Under the pieces are notes generated by a model that did no database searches, had not been told where the DNA came from, and saw only the letters and a program-made list of their open reading frames with translations. Shown piece by piece: positions 33,083 to 41,650 of a stretch of DNA of 64,000 bases. The position numbers and the translations under genes were made by a program. This DNA comes from Halobellus sp. Atlit-31R (GTDB lineage Archaea > Halobacteriota > Halobacteria > Halobacteriales > Haloferacaceae). Every line of letters begins with the position of its first letter. Positions within the stretch are counted from its first letter, which is position 1. The stretch spans positions 620,001-684,000 of the forward strand of contig QPLR01000001.1 of NCBI GenBank assembly GCA_003665935.1. The letters run 5' to 3'.

Positions 33083-34444
33083 TCAGGTGAAGATCGTCGG
33101 GTCGCCCGCGCGCTCGGTCAGGACGCCGTCTTCGGTGATTCCGACCGATTCGAGCCAGGCGTCGAACTCGGGGGCCGCGCGGAGATCGAACAGCTCGCGG
33201 ATGGTCGCGCCGTCGTGGTAGCTGTTCGACTGGTAGTTGAGCATCACGTCGTCGCCCATCGGGACGGTGATGAAGAAGTTCGCGCCGGCCGCAGTCAACA
33301 ACACGGCGAGGTTCTCGATGTCGTTTTGATCCGCTTTCGTGTGGTTCGTGTAGCAGGCGTCGATCCCCATCGGGATGCCCTGTAGCTTCCCCATAAACAC
33401 GTCTTCCAGTCCCGCACGGGTGACCTGCTTGCCGTCGTAAAGGTACTCGGGGCCGATGAAACCGACGACCGTGTTCACGAGAAACGGATCGAACTCCTTT
33501 GCCAGCCCGTAACAGCGGGCTTCGAGTGTGAGTTGATCGATCCCCTCGTGCGCGTCGTTCGAGAGTTCCGCTCCCTGCCCGGTCTCGAAGTACATCACGT
33601 TCGGCCCCGACGCCGTACACTCGCGCCGTCCGAGCTCGTTGGCCTCCGAAAGCAACGAGACGTCGACGCCGAACTCGCTGTTACCCGCTTCGGTTCCAGC
33701 GATACTCTGAAACAGGAGATCGGCCGGGGCCCCCGCCGAGACCGCGTCCATCTGCGTCGTGAGGTGTGCGAGGACGCAGTTCTGCGTCGGTACCTCCCAC
33801 TCCTCTATGAACTCCTTCGTCGCCCGGAGAATCTCGGTCGTCTGCGCGACGTTGTCGGTCACCGGGTTGATCCCGATAACCGCATCGCCGACGCCGTACG
33901 ATAAGCCCTCACGAACCGCGTCGATGATGTTTTCGACGTCGTCAGTCGGGTCGTTCGGCTGGAGACGGAACGAGATGGTTCCCTCGGTCCCGATCGTGTT
34001 GTTACACCGAGCGGTGACAGTCATCTTCGAGGCGACCAGGATGAGATCCATATTGGACATAATCTTCGTCACTGCCGCGACCATCTCGCTCGTGAGCCCG
34101 TCTCGGATGGCTCGAATGTCCTCGTCGGTCGTCTGTGTGTCGACCAGGAACTCCCGGAGCTCCGCGACTGTCCAGTGCCGCAGTCGTTCGTACGTCTCCT
34201 GGCAGACGGCGTCGCGTATGACTCTCGTGACCTCGTCTCGCTCGTACGGAACTGCGGGGTTCTCGTAGAGCGTTTCCAGTGTCATCTGGCTCAGGCGGTC
34301 CTTGGCCGCGATGCGCTCCGCGTCCGACTCCGCGGAGATGCCCGCCAACTCGTCGCCGGTCTTCTCTTCGTTCGCCTTGGCCAAGACGCTTTGAATCGAT
34401 TCGAACTCGTACTCCGTTCCGCCGATCGTCCACGTGTGCGCCAT
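33083..34444 (-). CDS. eutB: Ethanolamine ammonia-lyase large subunit EutB
   Basis: Catalytic TIM-barrel subunit, 453 aa, exactly the length of the enterobacterial protein. With EutC and adenosylcobalamin it converts ethanolamine to acetaldehyde and ammonia. Conserved blocks read SVLAKANEEKTGDELAGISA, SFRLQPNDPTDDVENI, GDAVIGINPVTDN, YFETGQGAELS, DPFLVNTVVGFIGPEYLYDG and CYTNHTKADQNDIENL, and the C-terminus LTERAGDPTIF is also retained. The ATG is at 34442-34444. It is first in the eutB-eutC-eutA operon. No microcompartment shell or EutT gene is adjacent. Confidence 0.97.
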   Translation of the reverse strand: MAHTWTIGGTEYEFESIQSVLAKANEEKTGDELAGISAESDAERIAAKDRLSQMTLETLYENPAVPYERDEVTRVIRDAVCQETYERLRHWTVAELREFLVDTQTTDEDIRAIRDGLTSEMVAAVTKIMSNMDLILVASKMTVTARCNNTIGTEGTISFRLQPNDPTDDVENIIDAVREGLSYGVGDAVIGINPVTDNVAQTTEILRATKEFIEEWEVPTQNCVLAHLTTQMDAVSAGAPADLLFQSIAGTEAGNSEFGVDVSLLSEANELGRRECTASGPNVMYFETGQGAELSNDAHEGIDQLTLEARCYGLAKEFDPFLVNTVVGFIGPEYLYDGKQVTRAGLEDVFMGKLQGIPMGIDACYTNHTKADQNDIENLAVLLTAAGANFFITVPMGDDVMLNYQSNSYHDGATIRELFDLRAAPEFDAWLESVGITEDGVLTERAGDPTIFT

Positions 34445-34491
34445 CTTACGGCCCGACCTCCGGTGTCAGCGTCGAGCGGACGGTCGCTGCG

Positions 34492-34507
34492 TCCGCGGGA
34501 CCGCGGA
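34492..34507 (-). promoter_or_regulatory. Perfect dyad in the eutB leader
   Basis: TCCGCGG and CCGCGGA are perfect reverse complements separated by GA. The position in the untranslated leader of eutB suits a regulator site or RNA hairpin. In 66%-type GC DNA such dyads can arise by chance, so this is tentative. Confidence 0.35.
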
Positions 34508-34575
34508 GGGGCGTCGGCGGGTGCAGTCGGCTTCTGTTCATCTTGTTTTACGAGTATTTTGTGGAGTCATGTGCG

Positions 34576-34782
34576 ATGCGCCGGCCATTTGTGGGTGTTT
34601 ATATCCAGCTCGACGACGGCATCGTACAAAAAGTTAAACCCGACGTATCGACCGTCACGCAGCCGAGCACAGCGCAGGTGTCCGTCGAAGAATACGTCAG
34701 CCACCCGAAGAACCGGCCGTCAGCCCCGGAAAACGTTGTGGTCTGCAGTCTGGTAAAACTATATACCCACGTCGTCGTGTGA
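34576..34782 (+). CDS. Possible 68-residue protein
   Basis: An open frame from an ATG at 34576 to TGA at 34780-34782 encodes 68 aa beginning MRRPFVGVYIQLDDG. Roughly two thirds of third codon positions are G/C, lower than in neighbouring genes. A TATA-like TTTTACGAG lies about 25 bp before the ATG. Against it, the frame contains the TATA box of the downstream kinase and no family is recognised. It may be chance. Confidence 0.25.
   Translation: MRRPFVGVYIQLDDGIVQKVKPDVSTVTQPSTAQVSVEEYVSHPKNRPSAPENVVVCSLVKLYTHVVV
34757..34766 (+). promoter_or_regulatory. TATA box of the REC-PAS3 kinase
   Basis: AACTATATAC lies 25-34 bp before the ATG at 34791, the spacing expected for a leaderless haloarchaeal transcript, and supports that start over the GTG at 34779. 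Confidence 0.65.
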
Positions 34783-34790
34783 GTTACCTA

Positions 34791-36896
34791 ATGGACGCTC
34801 CTGTTCGGGTTCTACACGTGGACGACGAACCTGACCTCGGTGCGCTGACTGCGGACTTTCTCGAACGCGAGGACGAGCGGTTCGCCGTCGAGACGGCAAC
34901 GACGGCGAGCGAGGGCCTCGACCTGCTCGCGGCGTCGGCGTTCGACTGCGTCGTCAGCGACTACGAGATGCCGGGGCTGAACGGAATCGAGTTTCTGGAG
35001 GCGGTGCGAGCGCGCCAGCCGGATCTCCCGTTCGTGCTGTTCACCGGGAAAGGATCCGAGGAGGTCGCCAGCGAGGCGATCTCCGCGGGCGTGACCGACT
35101 ACCTCCAGAAGGGCACGGGGACGGAGCAGTACAAACTGCTGGCGAATCGACTCTCGAACTACGTAGAGCGGGCGCGGGCACAGCGGGAGCGACAGCGGCA
35201 CCTCGACGCCATCGAGACCGCTCAAGAGGGTATCAGCATCCTTGACGCCGACGGCGAGTTCGTCTACGTCAACGAGGCGTACGCGGAGCTGTACCGCTAC
35301 GAACCGGAGGCACTGCTCGGCGAACACTGGGGACTGCTCTACCGCCAAGAGGACGTCCAAGAGATCAGAGAGGAGGTCCTCCCGACCGTCGAGGAGGAGG
35401 GCGCCTGGGAGGGCGAAACGGTCGGGCTCCGGGCCGACGGCAGCACGTTCGTCGAGGATCACTCGCTCTCGAAGACCGAGGAGGGATCGCTCGTCTGTAC
35501 GGTCCGCGACGTCACCGACCGTCGGGAGCGCGAACAGCAACTCCGGCGGAAGACGGCTCGCCTCGAAGTCCTGTTCGAGCAGTCGCCCGATATGATCGAC
35601 GTCCACGACGCCGACGGAACGATACTGGACGTGAACGAGCGGTTCTGTGAGGTGATGGGCGAATCCGCAGACGAGATCGTCGGGAAGAAGGTCTGGGACG
35701 TCGACCGGACGATGGATCCGGGAGCGGTTCGCAGGGTCCTCTCGGGCCTCGACACGAACGAGCGGGTGACCGTCGAGACGCAGTTCCAACGCACCGACGG
35801 CTCGGCGTTTCCGGCCGAAGTCCACATCCGGCGCCTCGACATCCAAGGCGAGGATCGGTTCCTCGTCATCACGAGAGACGTCACGGAGCGGAAAGCGTAC
35901 GAGCGCGAACTGCGCGAGGAACAGCAGTTCGTCGAGAGTATGCTCGACTCGATCCCGGACCTGTTCTACGCGTTCGACACCGAGAAGCGACTCGTGCGGT
36001 GGAACGAACGCCTCGCGGACGCCGTCGGCCGTTCGGGCGAGGAGTTGGACGGAATCCCGCTCCGCGCGCTCGTCCCCGACGGCGACGTCACGGAGGTCAG
36101 CGAGCACATCCGGGCCGTCCTCGAGGAGCGCGAGCCCGCGCGGGCCGAGTTCACAGTCGAGTCCGACGAAGGGCCGCTGACGTACGAACTTTCGGCCAGT
36201 CCGCTGGAAGACACCGACGGGACGGTCCGAGGGATCACCGGGATCGGTCGCGACATCACGGCGGACAAGGCGAAGCAGCGCGAGATAGAGCGACAGAACG
36301 AGCGGCTGGAAGCGTTCGCGAGCACGATCAGCCACGATCTCCGGAACCCGCTGACGACTGCTCAAGGCTACTTGGATCTGGCCCGCGAGGACGGAGATCC
36401 GGAGCACTTCACGCACGTCGAGCGGAATCTGGACCGGATGGAGCGGATCGTCGGCGACCTGCTGTGGCTGGCTCGGGAGGGAAAGCAGATCGGATCGACG
36501 GAGGAGGTCGACCTCGACGCCGCGGTCACAGACGCGTGGGGCGTCGTCGAGGGGAGAGCGGATCACACGACGATCGAGGTGCGCGACGCGCTCGAGTGTG
36601 TCGAGGCCGATCAGGATCGGCTCCAGCAGTTACTGGAGAACGTGCTCGCGAACGCGGTCGAGCACGGCGGCGACGACGTGTGGGTCGAGTCGCTCCCGAG
36701 CGGATTCGCCGTCGCCGACGACGGCACCGGAATCGCGGACGCAGATCTCGACCGCGTGTTCGAGCGCGGATACTCGACGGACGACGGCACCGGGATCGGA
36801 CTCGCGATCGTCCGAGAGATCGCAGACGCACACGGCTGGGAGATGCGGCTGACGACGAGTGAGCGCGGCGGCGCACGGTTCGAGTTTCGCACCTAA
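34791..36896 (+). CDS. REC-PAS-PAS-PAS histidine kinase
   Basis: Soluble sensor kinase of 701 aa. Order: receiver domain (about 1-120) with the acceptor Asp in CVVSDYEMPG and Lys in YLQKG; PAS1 from about 135 (ISILDADGEFVYVNEAYAEL); PAS2 from about 260 (SPDMIDVHDADGTILDVNERF); PAS3 from about 380 (LFYAFDTEKRLVRWNERLAD); HisKA with His in TISHDLRNPLTTAQG; and HATPase with LENVLANAVEHGG and GTGIGLAIVREIAD. All catalytic residues look present. No transmembrane segment is visible. It is divergent from eutB, which makes it a candidate sensor for the amine cluster, although haloarchaeal genomes carry many such kinases at unrelated places. Confidence 0.88.
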   Translation: MDAPVRVLHVDDEPDLGALTADFLEREDERFAVETATTASEGLDLLAASAFDCVVSDYEMPGLNGIEFLEAVRARQPDLPFVLFTGKGSEEVASEAISAGVTDYLQKGTGTEQYKLLANRLSNYVERARAQRERQRHLDAIETAQEGISILDADGEFVYVNEAYAELYRYEPEALLGEHWGLLYRQEDVQEIREEVLPTVEEEGAWEGETVGLRADGSTFVEDHSLSKTEEGSLVCTVRDVTDRREREQQLRRKTARLEVLFEQSPDMIDVHDADGTILDVNERFCEVMGESADEIVGKKVWDVDRTMDPGAVRRVLSGLDTNERVTVETQFQRTDGSAFPAEVHIRRLDIQGEDRFLVITRDVTERKAYERELREEQQFVESMLDSIPDLFYAFDTEKRLVRWNERLADAVGRSGEELDGIPLRALVPDGDVTEVSEHIRAVLEEREPARAEFTVESDEGPLTYELSASPLEDTDGTVRGITGIGRDITADKAKQREIERQNERLEAFASTISHDLRNPLTTAQGYLDLAREDGDPEHFTHVERNLDRMERIVGDLLWLAREGKQIGSTEEVDLDAAVTDAWGVVEGRADHTTIEVRDALECVEADQDRLQQLLENVLANAVEHGGDDVWVESLPSGFAVADDGTGIADADLDRVFERGYSTDDGTGIGLAIVREIADAHGWEMRLTTSERGGARFEFRT

Positions 36897-36956
36897 CGTC
36901 CGTCAGCGTCGTCGGTGTGGTTCGGCGTACGTCGAACAGTAATTGACTCGGATTTG

Positions 36957-36990
36957 TATTGTATATACGTCCTTGTATGTATATAGTGAA
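36957..36990 (+). promoter_or_regulatory. gltB promoter region with two TATA-like boxes
   Basis: GTATATACG (36961-36969) and TGTATATAG (about 36977-36986) lie 55-80 bp before the gltB ATG, giving a leader of roughly 30-55 nt. Two boxes may mean two start sites. A purine-rich AGGAGAAGG (about 37013) is too far from the ATG to be its ribosome-binding site. Confidence 0.5.
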
Positions 36991-37041
36991 CCCTTATGCT
37001 TTCAGGAGAAGGTCCTTTACGGGGTCGTGCTAAGTGGTCAT

Positions 37042-40000
37042 ATGACCAAGCCACAGAGACACACGACTGGCGAGTCCTGCGGGCTCGCGGACCCGTCGGA
37101 CGAGCGGTCGAACTGCGGCGTAGGTGCCGTCATCGACCTCGACGGCGGTCGCTCACACGAGACCGTCGCCGACGGGATCGAACTGCTAGAGAACCTCGAG
37201 CACCGCGGAACGACCGGCGCAGAGGAGAACACCGGCGACGGGGCCGGGATCGTGATTCAGCGCCCCGACGAGTTCTTCGACGACGTCGTCGACGCCGAAC
37301 TGCCGTCGGAGTACGCGGTCGGCTCCATCTTTATGCCGCGGGACGAAGCCGCCCGCGAGGGCCTCATCGCCATCTTCGAGCGCGTTCTCGATGCGCACGG
37401 GATCGACGTGCTCCACTGGCGCGACGTCCCCACTGACAACTCTGACCTCGGCGCGACCGCGCTCGCCTCCGAGCCCGACGTCTGGCAGGTGTTCGTCGCA
37501 CCGCAGGAGGACCGCGACGCCGAGACGTTCGACCGTATGCTGTACGTGGCCCGACGCGACGTCGAAAGCGAGATCGACGAGTTAGACTCCGAGGGCGCGG
37601 CCCGCTTCTACGTCTGCTCGCTCTCGCGGCAGACGGTGGTCTACAAGGGCCTGCTGAAGGGCGAACAGCTCGCGGACTACTACCCCGATCTCGCCGACGA
37701 GCGGGTCCAGTCGACGCTGACGCTCGTGCACGCGCGCTTCTCGACGAACACGCTGGGTGCGTGGCATCTCGCACATCCGTACCGCCACATCGTCCACAAC
37801 GGCGAGATCAACACGATCCAGGGCAACATCAACTGGATGCGGAGCCGGGAGACCGACCTCGAACATCCGGACTTCGGTGAAGACCTCGAGACGCTGAAGC
37901 CCGTGATCAACGATCCGAACCAGTCGGACACCGCCTCCGTCGACAACGCCGTCGAGCTGCTCCTGCAGGGCGGTCGAGATCTGCCGCACGTCCTCCGGAT
38001 GCTCATCCCCGAGGCGTATCGCGGGGACGAGCAGATGGCCGCAGAGCGGCGTGAGTGGTACGACTACCACGCGTCGCTGATCGAGCCGTGGGACGGCCCC
38101 GCGCTCGTCGCCGCCACCGACGGCGACCGCGTCGCCGCCGTCCTCGACCGGAACGGCCTCCGCCCCTGCCGGTACGACGTCACGACGGACAACACGCTCG
38201 TGATGGCCAGCGAGGTCGGCGCACTCGACACCGACCCGAGCGAGATCAGCGAGCGCGGCCGGCTCCAGCCGGGACAGCTCTTCGTCGCCGACCCCGAGGA
38301 GGGACGGGTCATCCCCGACGAGGAGGTCTTCGAGTCGCTCACCGACGAGCAGTACGGCGAGTGGGTCGCTCAGGAACAGCGCGACCTCGCGGAGCTGGTA
38401 GGCGACGACGATTACGGCCCGCGGGACGACGTCGAGCACCTCCGCGCGGCGCAGGCGGCGTTCGGCTACACCCACGATCAACTGAACCACCTCATCGAGC
38501 CGATGGCGGAGAAAGGCAAGGATCCGGTCGGCTCGATGGGCGACGACACGCCGCTGTCGGTGCTTTCGGACTTCAACCGCCCGCTGTTTACCTACTTCAA
38601 GCAGCTGTTCGCGCAGGTGACGAACCCGCCGCTGGACTACATCCGGGAGGAGCTCGTCACCTCGCTGGAGTCGCGGCTCGGCGCGCAGCGGAACCTCCTC
38701 GACGAGACGCCGGAGCACGCCCGACAGCTCGTCCTCGACTCTCCCGTCCTGACCGACGCACAGACCGCGGCGATCACGTCGCTCGGTGGCGACGACGCCG
38801 ACGCGATGGCGTCGACGATCGTCGACATCACCTACGACCCCGAGCGGCCTCTCGCGGACGCCGTAGAGCGCGTCCGCGACGACGCGGTCGACGCCATCGA
38901 GGCGGGTGCCGACGTCGTCGTCCTCTCGGATCGGAACCTCGGTCCGGACCGGGTCGCGATCCCGAGTCTGCTCGCGACGGGCGCGGTGCACCACAGTCTC
39001 GTCCGTAACGGCCGTCGGAACCACGCCGGGCTCGTCGTCGAGTCCGGCGACCCGCGCGAGGTACACCACATCGCGACGCTCGTCGGCTACGGCGCGGACG
39101 CGGTGAACCCCTATCTGGCCTACCAGACGATCTCCGACGTCGTCGCCGGTCCCGACGGGGCCGACGAGAACGAAGCGATCGCGGCGTACAAGCAGGCGCT
39201 CGAGGACGGCCTCCTGAAGACGATGGCCAAGATGGGGATCTCGACGGTCGAGTCCTATCAGGGCGCACAGATCTTCGAGGCCGTGGGGCTCGACTCGGAC
39301 TTCGTCGCCGAGTACTTCGAGGGCACGGAGATCCGGACCGAGGGTATCGGCATCGACGTGATCGAAGAGGACGTCCGGACGCGGCACGCCGTCGCCTACG
39401 GTGCCGATCCGGAACTCGACCGACAGGGCGAGTACGAACACCGCTCGGACGGCATCCACCACCAGTGGAACCCTCAGACCGTCGGCACGCTCCAGCAGGC
39501 GGTCCGCTCCGGCGACTACGAGAAGTACCAGGAGTTCGCCGACCTCGTCAACGACCAGAGCGAGGAGCTGCAGACGCTCCGCGGTCTGCTCGAGTTCGAC
39601 GCCGATCGCGAGTCGGTTCCGATCGAGGACGTCGAGCCTGTCGAGGAGATCGTCACCCGCTTTTCGACGGCCGCGATGTCGCTCGGGAGCCTCTCGCCGG
39701 AGGCCCACGAGAACAACTCGATGGCGATGAACCGCATCGGCGGCAAGTCCAACTCCGGTGAGGGCGGCGAGCCGCCGGAGCGGTTCGGCACCGAGAAGGA
39801 GTGCAACGTAAAACAGGTCGCCTCCGGTCGCTTCGGCGTCACCTCCGAGTATCTCACGAGCGCCGACGAGATCCAGATCAAGATGGCGCAGGGCTCGAAG
39901 CCCGGCGAGGGCGGCCACCTCCCCGGCAAGAAGGTCAACGAGATGATCGCCCACGTCAGGTTCGCGACGCCCGGCGTCGGCCTCATCTCGCCGCCGCCGC

Positions 40001-41586
40001 TGCACGACATCTACTCGATCGAGGACCTCAAACAGCTGATCCACGATCTGAAGACCGCGAACCCCGAGGCCGACATCAACGTGAAGCTCGTCTCGGAGGC
40101 GGGGATCGGCACCATCGCCGCCGGCGTGGCGAAAGCCAACGCCGACGTCGTTCACATCTCGGGACACGACGGCGGGACCGGCGCGTCGCCGAAGACCTCG
40201 ATCAAGAACGCCGGCCTCCCGTGGGAGCTCGGCCTCGCGGAGGCGAACCAGATGCTGCGGGCGACGGATCTGCGCTCGCGGATCCGGGTCAGCGTCGACG
40301 GCGGGATGAAGACCGGCCGCGACGTCGCAGTCGCGGCGCTGCTCGGCGGCGAGGAGTACATCTTCGGGACGGCGTCGCTCGTCACCTCCGGCTGCGTGAT
40401 GGCCCGGCAGTGCCACGAGAACACCTGCCCGGTCGGCGTCGCGACCCAGCGCGAGAAGCTCCGCAAGCGCTTCCCCGGTCAGCCGGAGCACGTCATCAAC
40501 TACATGACGTTCATCGCGCAGGAGCTGCGCGAGATTATGGCCGACCTCGGCTTCCGCTCGCTCGACGAGATGATCGGTCGCCCCTCGCTGCTCGCCCAGC
40601 GCGAGACGGACCACCAGAAGGCGAAGCATCTCGACCTCTCGGACGTCATCGCGGAGCCGTCCGGCGACACGCGTCGCAAGACCGAAGACCAGGTCCACGA
40701 GGGCGTCGAGGCCCAGTTGGACCACGACCTCATCCGGCGCGCCGAGCCCGCACTCGCGGAGGGCGAGCCGATCGCGATCGACGAGGAGATCTCGAACGTC
40801 GACCGCGCGGTCGGGGCGATGCTCTCGAACCGGATCTCGAAGGCGTACGGCGGCGACGGCCTCCCGGACGACACGATCCGCTGTACGTTCGACGGCGTCG
40901 CGGGGCAGTCGTTCGGTGCGTTCCTCGCCAACGGCGTGACGATGGACCTCACCGGCGCGGCGAACGACTACGTCGGCAAGGGGCTCTCCGGCGGGAAGAT
41001 AATCGTCGAGACGCCCGGCACCGCCGCCTACGAGGCCGACGAGAACGTCCTGATCGGCAACGTGGCGCTCTACGGCGCGACGCAGGGCGAACTGTACGTC
41101 AACGGCGTCGCCGGCGAGCGCTTCGCGGTTCGGAACTCCGGCGTGAAAGCCGTCGTGGAGGGCGTCGGCGACCACGGCTGTGAGTACATGACCGGCGGCG
41201 TCGTCGCCGTCCTCGGCGACACCGGCCGCAACTTCGCGGCCGGGATGTCCGGCGGCGTGGCCTACGTCTACGACCCCGACGGGGAGTTCGCCGCGAAGAC
41301 CAACACCGGAATGGTTTCGCTGGAAGCGACGCTCGACGACGCGGACACCCGGATGCTCCGCCGACTCGTCGAGAACCACGCGACCTACACCGACAGCGAC
41401 CGCGCGGCGCGGATGCTCGACGACTGGGGCGAGGTCGTCACCGACTTCGTGAAGGTGATGCCCGACGCCTACGCGGAGGTCATCGAGGAGCGCGCCCGCG
41501 ACGACGTCCGGAAGGAGCTGCCGCCCGCCGCGAGCGCGACCGCGGCGGACGACGGCGACGCGCTCGCACAGACCAGCGACGACTGA
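37042..41586 (+). CDS. gltB: Glutamate synthase large subunit
   Basis: Multidomain enzyme of 1514 aa producing glutamate from 2-oxoglutarate and glutamine. The class II glutaminase nucleophile is probably Cys25 (SNCGVGAVIDLDGG), exposed after removal of a short propeptide. The synthase domain has the FMN region (SGHDGGTGASPKTS) and the 3Fe-4S cluster cysteines in CVMARQCHENTCPVGVATQ. The C-terminal GXGXG-type beta-helix domain contains DYVGKGLSGGKIIVETPG. No small subunit (gltD) is in the window, so the electron donor may be ferredoxin or a distant subunit. A T6 tract at 41617-41622 may terminate it. It could use ammonia from the eut cluster through glutamine. Confidence 0.96.
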   Translation: MTKPQRHTTGESCGLADPSDERSNCGVGAVIDLDGGRSHETVADGIELLENLEHRGTTGAEENTGDGAGIVIQRPDEFFDDVVDAELPSEYAVGSIFMPRDEAAREGLIAIFERVLDAHGIDVLHWRDVPTDNSDLGATALASEPDVWQVFVAPQEDRDAETFDRMLYVARRDVESEIDELDSEGAARFYVCSLSRQTVVYKGLLKGEQLADYYPDLADERVQSTLTLVHARFSTNTLGAWHLAHPYRHIVHNGEINTIQGNINWMRSRETDLEHPDFGEDLETLKPVINDPNQSDTASVDNAVELLLQGGRDLPHVLRMLIPEAYRGDEQMAAERREWYDYHASLIEPWDGPALVAATDGDRVAAVLDRNGLRPCRYDVTTDNTLVMASEVGALDTDPSEISERGRLQPGQLFVADPEEGRVIPDEEVFESLTDEQYGEWVAQEQRDLAELVGDDDYGPRDDVEHLRAAQAAFGYTHDQLNHLIEPMAEKGKDPVGSMGDDTPLSVLSDFNRPLFTYFKQLFAQVTNPPLDYIREELVTSLESRLGAQRNLLDETPEHARQLVLDSPVLTDAQTAAITSLGGDDADAMASTIVDITYDPERPLADAVERVRDDAVDAIEAGADVVVLSDRNLGPDRVAIPSLLATGAVHHSLVRNGRRNHAGLVVESGDPREVHHIATLVGYGADAVNPYLAYQTISDVVAGPDGADENEAIAAYKQALEDGLLKTMAKMGISTVESYQGAQIFEAVGLDSDFVAEYFEGTEIRTEGIGIDVIEEDVRTRHAVAYGADPELDRQGEYEHRSDGIHHQWNPQTVGTLQQAVRSGDYEKYQEFADLVNDQSEELQTLRGLLEFDADRESVPIEDVEPVEEIVTRFSTAAMSLGSLSPEAHENNSMAMNRIGGKSNSGEGGEPPERFGTEKECNVKQVASGRFGVTSEYLTSADEIQIKMAQGSKPGEGGHLPGKKVNEMIAHVRFATPGVGLISPPPLHDIYSIEDLKQLIHDLKTANPEADINVKLVSEAGIGTIAAGVAKANADVVHISGHDGGTGASPKTSIKNAGLPWELGLAEANQMLRATDLRSRIRVSVDGGMKTGRDVAVAALLGGEEYIFGTASLVTSGCVMARQCHENTCPVGVATQREKLRKRFPGQPEHVINYMTFIAQELREIMADLGFRSLDEMIGRPSLLAQRETDHQKAKHLDLSDVIAEPSGDTRRKTEDQVHEGVEAQLDHDLIRRAEPALAEGEPIAIDEEISNVDRAVGAMLSNRISKAYGGDGLPDDTIRCTFDGVAGQSFGAFLANGVTMDLTGAANDYVGKGLSGGKIIVETPGTAAYEADENVLIGNVALYGATQGELYVNGVAGERFAVRNSGVKAVVEGVGDHGCEYMTGGVVAVLGDTGRNFAAGMSGGVAYVYDPDGEFAAKTNTGMVSLEATLDDADTRMLRRLVENHATYTDSDRAARMLDDWGEVVTDFVKVMPDAYAEVIEERARDDVRKELPPAASATAADDGDALAQTSDD

Positions 41587-41616
41587 GCCCGCTCGCGTCG
41601 CCGGCCGAACACGCGG

Positions 41617-41622
41617 TTTTTT
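41617..41622 (+). terminator. T6 tract after gltB
   Basis: Six consecutive T residues, 31 bp after the gltB stop, in GC-rich surroundings; a plausible archaeal terminator and possibly also an upstream element of the next gene. Confidence 0.45.
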
Positions 41623-41650
41623 GTCGGCGATTACCCTCTCTTCGCCACTG

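Larger units (their letters stand above)
34445..34790. other. Region between eutB and the PAS kinase
   Basis: This 346-bp divergent region holds a perfect dyad TCCGCGG-GA-CCGCGGA (34492-34507), 48 bp before eutB in its 5' leader. On the minus strand AT-rich CAAAATACTCGTA (about 34547-34560) is a candidate eut promoter. On the plus strand AACTATATAC (34757-34766) is the kinase TATA box. A possible 68-codon plus-strand frame lies between. Confidence 0.55.

Noticed and set aside
34445..34560. Cobalamin riboswitch upstream of eutB
   Set aside because: The leader is short and no B12-box-like conserved segments are visible; only a simple dyad can be supported.
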